Part shown: piece after piece, positions 1 to 8,066 of the stretch
How the letters are laid out: every line of letters begins with the position of its first letter
Position numbering within the stretch: position 1 is the first letter of the stretch
Source: Chara braunii
Taxonomy: Eukaryota > Streptophyta > Charophyceae > Charales > Characeae
Reading direction: 5' to 3'
DNA: 40,178 nt
Assembly (NCBI GenBank): GCA_003427395.1
Contig: BFEA01000138.1
Span: forward strand, 1,171,761-1,211,938
Translations under genes and position numbers: made by a program
Notes under the pieces: model-generated
Told to the model about the DNA's origin: nothing
What the model saw: only the letters and a program-made list of their open reading frames with translations
Database searches by the model: none

Positions 1-96
1 GGGGGGGAAAAGGTGTGAGGGCCTCGCTTCACTACAGCAGGTCTCGAAATGTGCAAAATGAAAATGAATCTTCCGCTAGAGCATGGAAAGGGCCTC

Positions 97-390
97 GCTA
101 TATATATATCGTCACAAACAGAACTGCCCGGTAAACCGGAGGCAGAGAGAGAGAAGAGGACAACAAACGAGGGGCTGTGACAAACTGTTTCGTCGGAGTT
201 TCACCGACTCATATCTATCTATAAACAGACACGATATCTGCAGGGAAAGAATACGCTGCGGAGCCTCTACCAGACTGAAAAGCTTAACTAGCTTCCTGAT
301 TAACTCGCTGGAACTGCGCCGAAACAGTTTGTGACAGCCCGTCGAGTGTTGCCCTGCTGCCTACGGTTTACTGGCCAGTTCTGTTAGACC
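97..390. repeat. Head-to-head inverted pair of hammerhead-type short elements
   Basis: Bases 118-192 (read on the minus strand) match 320-385 (read on plus) as two diverged arms of one inverted repeat. Both arms carry CGAAACAGTTTGT, then a tract ending GGTTTAC and CAGTTCTGT. The outer left edge runs into ATATATATCGTCAC, the same tail found at 30,640-30,660. The minus-strand copy keeps hammerhead stem II and GAAA (about 186-212), but the 5' core CTGATGA reads GATATGA. The plus-strand copy is listed separately. The element family is recognised by comparison with 30,523-30,655; neither copy here looks catalytically complete. Confidence 0.7.
270..332 (+). pseudogene. Decayed hammerhead ribozyme
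   Basis: Stem I pairs perfectly (AAGCT at 280-284 with AGCTT at 290-294). Stem III pairs AGACTG (272-277) with CAGTTT (325-330). The core reads CTGATTA instead of CTGATGA (G8 changed to U), the U of the NUH cleavage site is A, and stem II keeps only about 3 bp. GAAA (321-324) is intact. Stem I retains its pairing with a sequence different from the intact copy at 30,533-30,546, which is compensatory. Catalysis is unlikely. Confidence 0.55.
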
Positions 391-452
391 TATACTCCGA
401 TGTTGCTAGCTCTCTGTTTTTGTAGAATGATGCGGCGAGCGTCGGGCCTGGA

Positions 453-563
453 CTACAGTCTTCCCCCGAATACAACGCACGGTCATTATCGCCGAATTTG
501 GTCTATCTTTCAGTCTAAATTCGGCTATAATGACCGTACTTTGTATTCGGGGGGAAACTGTAG
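453..563. repeat. Foldback (MITE-like) element, copy 1
   Basis: Arms 453-499 and 517-563 are inverted copies with a few mismatches. They begin CTACAG, followed by TCTTCCCCCGAATAC and CGGTCATTAT. The loop is about 17 nt and contains CTTTCAG. The element is the same family as 7,493-7,599, which shares the arm order and the loop motif. No transposase is present, so it is non-autonomous if it moves as a DNA element. Confidence 0.75.
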
Positions 564-1617
564 CAGGCTCTTTCTTTGGTTATGGTAGAAAATATTCTCC
601 TAATTTTTTTGTTATCATTCCTCTGTTTTTTGCTTTAATCTTCTCGTTTATGGGGCATTTCGTTTTTTTTTTTTTTTTTAACCAACGCATTTCGTTTTGC
701 GGACCTACTGTATGGTTCCCTTTTTTTTTTTCTTTCAAGTATGGATATTGTCGAATTTGTTTTGGTAACCTTGCCTGCTGCATCCCGGTTGGTTTTGTCC
801 CCTTGTTGTTCGGTCTATTTCGGGGGGGGTAGCGGTGCTTTCATGTGGGACCAGTCATCCGGGCTCTTTGTTATCTTTTGGGGCCTGTTGGCATCCTAGT
901 TGTGGGTTGTTTGCCGTTGTTCGGCCGATTGAAGGAGCTGGGCGGTGGGTTTATGTGGGAATCGTCCTCTGGGATTGTCTTTTATGTTTTTTGTCCCAGG
1001 GGCCAGGACTAATGGTTTACAAATGGGGATACCAACGTCTGGATGAGGAACAAGGCCATCTGCTGTATATAGATATGTAATCCGGGATTTCTCTTTTTTA
1101 GCAGATAAGAGTTTTGTCATGGGTGGTCTTGTCCCGTCGTTTGGCCTGTGAAGGAGGGCCGGTGCTTGCATGTGGGACTTGTCATTTAGGATCCGTTTTT
1201 GGTGCTATTGCTTGTTGCCCCCTGTTTTGTTGTATTTGGCTGGTCGCTTCCTCTTTTTTCTTGGCTGTGTGCAAGTGGGTTGATATGACACACGGGGGTG
1301 GGGGCAGCCGCCGCTCAACCTACATCCACGTGGGCGGCCTTGTACGCAAGAGGTTCTGAACAGGGGGAGTCTTGTAAGGAAGAAGATAAAAAAAATGAAT
1401 TGATATCTTTTTTGTTTCCTTTTGTTTGTTTTTCGCTTTTGCCCTCTGATATTCATGTGACGATCTGTATATACATTTGACGATTTATGTATACACATTT
1501 GTTTTTACATATACATATATAATGTCCAATATATATATATATATGTACATGTATACATGTGCCGTTGAGGGCAGTGGTTGGTGGTCCCCACCACCTCAGG
1601 GTATCATTTGTCGACTG
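564..1617. other. Non-coding stretch with three diverged direct repeats and T-tracts
   Basis: No gene is supported. T-runs lie at 664-680 and 720-732. A diverged segment of about 65 bp occurs three times, near 805-870, 918-985 and 1,138-1,205. Each copy has the order GTT(C/T)GG, a G-rich patch, then ATGTGGGA followed by a pyrimidine-rich part. The copies are too diverged to be recent tandem duplications. Confidence 0.45.
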
Positions 1618-1639
1618 AGGCAGTTGTTGACGCTTAACC

Positions 1640-1814
1640 GCAACCGGGTTCAAGTGGATTATCGCTTACCGTATCATCCGTTAGAGCAAGGTGGATTATA
1701 ACGTTGAGTGTCATCGGTTAGGGGAAGGGGACTCTACAGACAGGAGAGTGTTCAGCCTCCGACGAAAGCCTGTCACATGCCCTCGTCCGTTATGTTTTTC
1801 TGATATGTTTAGTG

Positions 1815-1848
<34 letters not shown>
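1640..1848 (+). repeat. Hammerhead-element copy lacking the ribozyme centre, with (TA)n tail
   Basis: The segment aligns with 30,470-30,655: GTGGATTATCGCTTAC, a GAGTGTCATCGGTTAGGGG-like stretch, then TTCAGCCTC followed directly by CGACGAAA. CTGATGA and the 5' strand of stem II are absent. Outer pairing GACAGG (1,739-1,744) with CCTGTC (1,769-1,774) survives with a sequence different from the intact copy, as expected of a once-maintained stem. The element ends in a TA tract (1,818-1,848). Confidence 0.5.
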
Positions 1849-1849
<1 letters not shown>

Positions 1850-2124
1850 GGCATATGCGTGTGTGTGTCTGTTAGGTACTCTCGGGGGGCAGGGTTTTTG
1901 ATATGACAGGATTTGAATGATGCGATTACGCCGCAAGGGCTAGCTTTTTTCTTTGGTACACACAACGAGTGCTACCGAGCATTTGGCAGGGCAGGTAAGG
2001 GCACATAGTCACAACGATACATGGGACTTTTTCTCGACCTCGGGCCGCAATCTACCCGTTTTTGCGGTCATATTCCATCCAGGAAAGTCCTATCGTGAGT
2101 ATGCCCTTTAATACTTAGTCCTCC

Positions 2125-2150
2125 CCTCTCTCTCTCTCTCTCTCTCTCTC
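2125..2150. repeat. (CT)n microsatellite
   Basis: Thirteen CT dinucleotides in a row. They follow a non-coding stretch (1,849-2,124) in which I see no gene. Confidence 0.9.
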
Positions 2151-2501
2151 CATAACACACCCGGGCGGGCTGTCATACGTCCAGCCCGTCAGATTATCGT
2201 TCCTGGGTCCGTCTTGCGAACCTTTTTTTTTTTTTTTTTTCCCGGAACCATCTATGTTGCCCCCTCGGCGGGTGTCGAGAGATGTTACCCTTTTCCCCTT
2301 CCCCCCAAAAGAAAAGAAAAACGAAAAAGAAAAAAAAGAAAAGAATCCCCCCCACCCACCCACAAAAAAAACAAAAAACAAAAAAACAAAAAATAAAATA
2401 AAATGATATTGGATCGGCTGGAGATGTCTGTCGCTTTCGGCTGAAATGGTGAGAGAAGGCTTGTACCTGTGAGATGCGCGTGGTTATTACGTTAGTGACT
2501 G

Positions 2502-2628
2502 TATCTGTCGCCTTCGCACGCACCTGGCCGAGAAACAGGTCAGGCTCGTCATGTACGTCCTACTATATCTATCGCCTTCGCGCGAACCTGGCCAAGAAAC
2601 AGGTCACGTTCATCATGTACGTCCGTAG
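2502..2628. repeat. 64-bp tandem duplication
   Basis: Units 2,502-2,565 and 2,566-2,628 share the order TATCT(G/A)TCGCCTTCGC, ACCTGGCC, AGAAACAGGTCA and ATCATGTACGTCC-like ends, with about ten differences. 2,629-3,120 holds no supported gene. Confidence 0.75.
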
Positions 2629-3170
2629 CCGGCTTCACGCTTCACCGAACCATTTTGATAGAACAGCTTAGCTGCATGAATCGGATGCGCATTCCGGACC
2701 AGGTTCTTTCTTCGTAGGACGCCGTTCCTCTCGGGAAGGACCTCACTGTAACGTACCACGCAGGCATACCGTCTGACAGGCTTATCACACCTTCTCTACT
2801 GTGCCCTGCACGTGGACGCAAAGCTGGGATAATTCAGTCGGGATCGCTAATGTGTACTGTTCGGGGGAAGACGTGTACATCGCTCCACCGTTTCCCAAGG
2901 GCGTCACTCCGAATCATAATTTTATCTCCCAGCCGCCCCGCTCTACTCCCCCCCCCTTCCCCCACTCTGTAGAAGAGATTCATTCAGCAAAACGCTCATT
3001 GTCGTTTGCTGGCATTCACTCGTACCCCTTCGATAAATCGGAAAGAAAAAGCAAAAAAAATCATTCGTACCCCTTTGGAACAGCCCTTCAGCCCCAGAGT
3101 CCTCTTTTTTTTTTATTATAATAATTTGGACCATTTTTTATTCATTTATTTTTTATTTTTGTTTTTTTTT

Positions 3171-3267
3171 GGACTATTTCTCGATTTATGCGTGTCATCC
3201 TTGCGCAGGGGCCATGCTAATCATCCTCCTCTGTATCGTTCCAATTTTAACGGATGTCCCGAAGGAC
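3171..3267 (-). pseudogene. U6 snRNA retrocopy A, nearly full length
   Basis: On the minus strand the copy reads GTCCTTCGGGACATCCG, AAAATTGGAACGATACAGAG, GATTAGCATGG, then CGCAAGGATGACACGC and AAATCGAGAAAT. That is the order of plant U6. A 4-nt insertion disrupts the ACAGAGAAGATTAGC region, which pairs with U4/U2 and the 5' splice site in the family. An A-rich tract follows the 3' end instead of a T-run terminator, and I find no TATA or USE upstream. A second ATGGTCCAAATT lies beyond the A tract at 3,124-3,135. I read this as a reverse-transcribed, A-tailed copy, not a gene. Confidence 0.85.
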
Positions 3268-3371
3268 GTCCTATTTTTTTCTACTTTTCGCTCTTGAACC
3301 ACTGAGCGGACCTTGCCTTGGGTTATGCCCAGAATGCACGAACCTCTTAGGGTTGTCCAGAGACAGGAGTT

Positions 3372-3373
<2 letters not shown>

Positions 3374-3433
<60 letters not shown>

Positions 3434-3630
3434 GTCCTCTCTGTATCTGTTACACACACACAAACACGTCCTCCCTCCCTCTCTCTCTCTCTCACTCTTT
3501 CTCTCTTTTTGCCTCTCTCTCTCTCGTACACACGCACACAAACACGTCTCTCGCTCTCTCTCTCATCATGTTTCTCTCTCTCGTACACGCGCACACAAAC
3601 ACGCCTCTCGCTTTCTCTCTCATCATGTTT
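3374..3630. repeat. CT/CA compound microsatellite with a 57-bp tandem duplication
   Basis: (CT)n at 3,374-3,413 joins (CA)n at 3,413-3,433. Further on, a 57-bp unit is duplicated: CGTACAC anchors at 3,525 and 3,582, and ATCATG at 3,565 and 3,622. Open frames here are low-complexity artefacts. Confidence 0.9.
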
Positions 3631-3927
3631 CCGAGCGTCGTTTCGGGGTCCTTTGGGCTCCGGGAGGACCTCATCTGCACTTTGACTTGTGGAGCTGCCT
3701 GCATGCCTGCTATTGGCCGTATGCTCAGAATATCTCTGTCAGCCATGGGCCCAGGTCAGTCGATACGCCAATGAACTGTCGAAGTATAGACCCCGGATCG
3801 AGTCCAGATGCAGGTAGTTAGTTGAACAGAAGAATCTCTCTGTCGACTGACGGAAACTCGGCCGGAAATTTAGCGATTTTCAGGTCGGAAGGATTTGCCA
3901 TCAAAATTCGAAGGACTACAGAAACAA

Positions 3928-4082
3928 GGTCCCATTAGCGCAGCGGATTGGATTAAGGGCCCGAATCTGTACGGGTTTTAACCGCAGATGCAGAAAAGCA
4001 GATCAATCGCGATTTTTCGCACCGCGCCAAAAACACGTCCAGATTCGGGCGCTCATTTCAATCCACGTCGCTAGGGGGACCC
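3928..4082. repeat. GGTCCC foldback family, copy F1
   Basis: The copy starts GGTCCCATTAGCGCAGCGGA and ends in its inverted, diverged complement (CGCTAGGGGGACC). The inner arms CCCGAATCTGTACG and CGTCCAGATTCGGGC pair. It is the most diverged of five related copies in 1.8 kb. Confidence 0.7.
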
Positions 4083-4232
4083 CGCTCTAGCTGGCGTTTT
4101 TTGCTGGATGGATCACCTCCTCGGAGGCCCGATCAGTCTTATGTTTTTTTTTTGTTTTTGTTTTTGTTTTTGTTTTTGTTTTCTTTTTCCATTTGTTTTT
4201 GTTTACTGAAAGGGTGCGGGCTACAGGGATGT

Positions 4233-4394
4233 GGTCCCACTAGCAAAGAGGATTCGATCAAATGCCCGAATCTGGACGCGTTTGTGGAGAGGTGCAGATG
4301 TGCAGGAAATCGAGATTGAACTGCTTTTCTGCATTTCTGCATGAAACACATCCAGATTCAGGAGCTTGATCCTAGCTTCTTTGCTAGTGGCACC
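4233..4394. repeat. GGTCCC foldback family, copy F2
   Basis: Termini GGTCCCACTAGCAAAGAGGA and TCTTTGCTAGTGGCACC are inverted. Inner arms carry TGAATCTGG-type motifs around an asymmetric centre that contains GAACTGCTTTTCTGCAT, shared with F4 and F5. Confidence 0.75.
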
Positions 4395-4679
4395 TCGGCC
4401 CAGGTGATTCTCAATGAATCTTCCCATGTTCTAGCGGGAGATTCGTTCTTATTTTGCGCATTTGACGAGCTGAGCGAAGGCCCAATATAGGAATGAGCTA
4501 GGCCCGTTGGTGTCTGGGGTCTTTTCGGTCCTGTTCGCTATCGCCCTCGGAGCCTTTTCCCGTTCTTTTTTGTTTTTTCTTTTTCCTTTTTTTTCTTTTC
4601 CCGTTCTCCCTTCGCCGGCCTCCCGCCCACTTTTATTTTTTATCCCGCCCCATTCTGCCCTCACGAGATCAGATCCTCT

Positions 4680-4827
4680 GGGGCCAAGTCCCACTAGCAG
4701 CGTTGAGCTACCTCAACGCCTGAATCTGGACGTGTTTGTGGAGACGTGCAGTTCACTGCACGTCTCCACAAACACGTCCAGATTCAGGCGTTGAGGTAGC
4801 TCAACGCTGCTAGTGGGACTTGGCCCC
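4680..4827. repeat. Perfect 73-bp palindromic foldback, copy F3
   Basis: The left arm (4,680-4,752) and right arm (4,755-4,827) are exact reverse complements separated by 2 nt (TC). The ends are GGGGCCAAGTCCCACTAGCA and its complement. The inner part contains TGAATCTGGACGTGTTTGTG, shared with F2 and F4, which assigns it to the family. Absence of any mismatch, against clear divergence in F1, F2 and F4, implies recent formation, gene conversion or an assembly artefact. Confidence 0.9.
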
Positions 4828-4917
4828 TGCCCAGTCATTTGGCTGAAATGCTACACTCCCCTCCCCCCCCTCCTCCCAAAGAAAAAAAGAAGAAGAACGA
4901 ATAGTACGCCCAGCAAT

Positions 4918-5160
4918 TGTTGCTTAGCTGACCTCAGTTCGAATCCAGCGGAAGGAATTAGATGAATAAATTACGGCGAGGACTCCCGTTGCACGACTTC
5001 TAAATGTTTCTGGACCTTGCTGAGTAGTGGGGGCAGGCCCTAACTCTTTTAGCTGACCTCAGTTCGAATCCAAAACGTTCTATTTGTTAGAATGTATCTT
5101 GGCCGAAGCCCTGGCCAGGTACAGGTGCTGAGTAGTGGGGGCAGGCCCTAACTCTTTTAT
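4918..5160 (+). repeat. Partial tandem duplication with tRNA B-box-like motifs
   Basis: AGCTGACCTCAGTTCGAATC occurs near 4,926 and 5,050, and GCTGAGTAGTGGGGGCAGGC near 5,019 and 5,127. GTTCGAATCC matches the RNA polymerase III B box, but no convincing A box sits upstream, so I call a SINE-like fragment and not a tRNA. A GATA tract follows at 5,200-5,220. Confidence 0.5.
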
Positions 5161-5374
5161 CAGCCGTTCAGTTGGACGATTTTTTTTTTTTTTCTGTATA
5201 GATAGATAGATAGATAGATATATGGCCCAATGCGCAAGGCTTGTATTATGTATTATCCATGGAAACCAGAGGCCGGGGTCCTCACAGTCTACCCGGAATA
5301 AAGATCATCTGGGAGCGACACCCCGTTCCGCTTACAGGGAGGAGCACTGCATGAGACCAACCCCTTTGGGCCGT

Positions 5375-5528
5375 GGTCCCACTAGCGAAGGGGATAGGAT
5401 AGAAATCCTGAATCTGGCTTCGTTTTATGCAGAGATACAGAAAAGCAGTTCTATCTCGATTTCCTGCTCCTGGCCTCAAACACGTCCAGATTCAGGCATT
5501 CAATCCGATGCTCTTTGCTAATGGGACC
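5375..5528. repeat. GGTCCC foldback family, copy F4
   Basis: The copy begins GGTCCCACTAGCGAAGGGGA and ends CTCTTTGCTAATGGGACC, which are imperfect inverted termini. The centre holds ATACAGAAAAGCAGTTCTAT, shared in inverse with F5. Confidence 0.75.
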
Positions 5529-5619
5529 AACCCCCCTGGAACAACAATACTGTAGCAAAAAATGCAAAACACGAACAGAAATGACCGTGGCAGCGTACTG
5601 TTGTTGGCTGCTGGGCGGT

Positions 5620-5708
5620 GGTCCCATTAGCAAAGAGCATCGGATAGAACTGCTTTTCTGTATCTCTGCGTAAAACATAGCAAGATTCAGGAGTTCTATC
5701 CTATGCCG
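5620..5708. repeat. GGTCCC foldback family, copy F5 (inverted deletion derivative of F4)
   Basis: The reverse complement of F4 reads GGTCCCATTAGCAAAGAGCA, TCGGAT, then about 50 nt, then AGAACTGCTTTTCTGTATCT. F5 has the first and last parts joined without the intervening 50 nt, and lacks the final CGCTAGTGGGACC end. F4 and F5 therefore lie in opposite orientation. Confidence 0.7.
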
Positions 5709-5713
5709 AAGTA

Positions 5714-5815
5714 TTTGAGCCTCTAACCTTCCTAACTTGGTAGGCTGGAACCTATGTCAGTTCCTTTGAGCCTCTAACCTTCCTAACTTGGTAGGCTGGA
5801 ACCTACGTCAGTTCC
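5714..5815. repeat. 51-bp tandem duplication
   Basis: Units 5,714-5,764 and 5,765-5,815 differ at one position (ACCTATGTC versus ACCTACGTC). They lie directly beside foldback F5. Confidence 0.95.
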
Positions 5816-6415
5816 TTCGAAAGGATAGCACACGCCCTCCTATCCCCTCTTAACGTCCACTGCTGCCCGCGTACTAAGGAGAGAGAGACGAGTGCCCAGG
5901 TACTTAGCTGGCATCTAAGAGCCAGCCGGCAATTTTTTTTTTTTTTTTTTCCTAAATTATAATTCATATTTCAATTGTAGAAAACGAGGCCGGGGACCTC
6001 ACAATTCAACCCGGAGTTATCCCGGCAATCAATTGTCAACTTTTTTTTTTTTTTTTTTCTTTTTCTTTTTCTTTTTCAAAACAACCGGGAACCGGGCCCG
6101 GCATCCCTTACATTTCAGTGCCAGGAATCGGGCCTGGCATCCCTTACAAAAAGTTCCGCGGTCCTGCTTAAGGGCGAGACATCATCGGTCAAGCCCGAAA
6201 ACTGGACCGCCATGCACCATAAACCCTATACACATAAGTATACCATCGAAAAAGGCAAATCAACCGAAGTGTCTCCTCTCTCTCTCTCTCTCTCTCTCCA
6301 TCTATCTATCTGTCTGTCTATCTATCTATCTATCCATCTATCTATCTATCTATATATATATATCTTCCAACCTAAACACAAACAGTGCAACAAAAGGAAT
6401 TAAACTATTCACCCT

Positions 6416-6455
<40 letters not shown>

Positions 6456-7240
6456 ACGAATCGTCAAAGTAATGAGAGAGCAACCGGTCAGAACACCAAA
6501 GATTTGGAAAAAGAAATTGACATCACGCCCGAAGCAGGAGCTTTAGCCACAACGGCGAAGGATCCGTCCGTTTGCAGCTTGAGGCAACAACAAGGAAAAA
6601 TCCTGTTCGCAGCTTGAAGCCCGTTGTCATCGACGGTGGGCGATACCGGTGATGGCAAAATAACGTTGTTTCTCCCTGAAGGAGACGTTTTATCGATGCC
6701 CTTTCCTCCTCCATCTCCAGCGTATCATCCCCGTAGAACCCCGTCTGCTCCTCCCAAATTGCCTCAGGTTGCCCCCAACAGAGCAGACAAGGTGCCCCTC
6801 TCCGCACCACAGAAAACGCCAAGAAAAAAAAAACACGCACCGCAGGTCACTCCCATAACAGGAGCGAGATAACCCAGCGGCCATTCCGTATCGAAGACCG
6901 AGGGGCAAAAGAGCCCCTGGTCGACGTCCGGATCCCGCTTTCAAGCCGTCCCCACCACTCAACAACTGTCCTTCCTCGGCTTGGACAGGATTCCTGACAT
7001 AATGTCAACCGAGATGAGCTCCAGCCAGGAGCCGATCAGACCCCTTCGGCGCACCCCGCTGTGCGTTCCCACGCACTTCCCCATGCCACCACAGCCGAGC
7101 TTGCGCCAAGATTTGGCAATCGTGGTCAACTGTTGTTGTCACCCCGAGCGCGATCCCCCAGCGCCCAAACGCCGCCGTCCAAATTTAGCTGCAGCCCGTT
7201 TTTTTTCTTCTTCTCTCAAATTCTTTTTGGCCTTTCAGGC

Positions 7241-7260
<20 letters not shown>
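5816..7260. other. Non-coding stretch with T-runs and TCTA/CT microsatellites
   Basis: The stretch holds T-runs (5,933-5,950; 6,041-6,058; 7,241-7,263), a CT/TCTA/TATC compound tract (6,276-6,364) and (CT)n at 6,418-6,454. A proline-rich frame on plus (6,624-6,872) contains KTPRKKKHAPQV, but I recognise no family and doubt that it is coding. Confidence 0.5.
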
Positions 7261-7263
<3 letters not shown>

Positions 7264-7271
<8 letters not shown>

Positions 7272-7441
7272 CCATTTCTCGGTTTATGCGTGTCATCCTT
7301 GATTGTGCAGGGGCCATGCTAATCACCGTCCTCTGTATCGTTCCAATTTTTTTTTTTCATCCGCCAATTACATATTTCTAGACATTTATCTCTCTCTGAG
7401 ATGTACGTATCGTTCCAATTTTAACGGATGTCCCGAAGGAC
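7264..7441 (-). pseudogene. U6 snRNA retrocopy B, interrupted by a nested insertion
   Basis: The minus strand gives the U6 5' hairpin GTCCTTCGGGACATCCG, the ACGATACAGAGGACGG region with substitutions, GATTAGCATGGCCCCTGC, and the complete 3' end GGTCCAAATT. An A-run of more than 20 then follows (T-run at 7,241-7,263 on plus). U6 ends in U-residues, so a genomic A-tail marks reverse transcription. A 56-bp insertion splits the copy at 7,351-7,406. Confidence 0.9.
7351..7406 (-). mobile_element. 56-bp A-tailed micro-retroinsertion inside U6 copy B
   Basis: The same 16 bp (plus strand GTATCGTTCCAATTTT) flank the insert at 7,335-7,350 and 7,407-7,422. Read on minus, the insert begins GTACATCTCAGAG and ends GGCGGATG followed by an A tail. 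The implied first nick is TTTT/AA, the classic L1-type endonuclease site. The source of the insert is not recognised. Confidence 0.8.
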
Positions 7442-7492
7442 TTGAGGCAAATTTCAGTTTACTACCTTCCACCTTCCGCCATCTCTTCCCCA

Positions 7493-7599
7493 ACCGTCTT
7501 CACCCGAATAGAACGCCCGGTCATTATAGCTGTATTTGGCACAACTTTCAGCCCAGATATGGCGATAATTACCGGGCGTTCTATTCGGGTGAAGACGGT
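7493..7599. repeat. Foldback (MITE-like) element, copy 2
   Basis: Arms of about 38 nt (7,493-7,530 and 7,563-7,599) pair with few mismatches: ACCGTCTTCACCCGAATAGA on the left, its complement on the right. The loop has ACTTTCAG. This is the same family as 453-563. Confidence 0.8.
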
Positions 7600-7711
7600 A
7601 GTGCGCAGTGTCAAGAAGTCAAAGACAAGTGCACAGTGTCAAGAAGTCAAAGACTACTGCGCAGTGTCAAGAAGTCGAAGACTACTGCGCAGTGTCAAGA
7701 ACTCAAAGACT
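7600..7711. repeat. 28-bp tandem repeat, four units
   Basis: Units are 7,600-7,627, 7,628-7,655, 7,656-7,683 and 7,684-7,711. Each contains CAGTGTCAAGAA(G/C)TC, followed by AAGAC or a one-base variant. The array abuts the right end of the foldback. A 28-bp period shifts the reading frame each unit, so a coding role is unlikely. Confidence 0.9.
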
Positions 7712-8066
7712 AAGTTAACTCAAATAAACTTTGATAACAAAATGCAGTCAGGCACACGAGTGCTGAAGACAGGATCCTAAGCCCAGGTCAGCTCCAGCCC
7801 TAGAACTCGATGGAGGCATTCATTCGGCTTCCTCAGGAGTGTGCAAAGTTGCAAAGCAAATCCGATAATAACAATAGACTAGATGTGCATCAGATACAAC
7901 AAGTACAATGGGAGCAGTAAAATGGTACTAGAACCACAACTGACGAACACAGAGAAAACAGGGAAGTGACAAAGAAGAAACAGAAAAGAACAGAGAAGAT
8001 GCATACATGAAAGTGAGAAGAAAGTTAAGGAAACAGCAGAGTAGGTCACGTACACATTGAACCCAC

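Noticed and set aside
3254-3774. Serine/leucine/threonine-rich ORFs of over 140 codons
   Set aside because: They are translations of CT and CA microsatellites and a U6 retrocopy.
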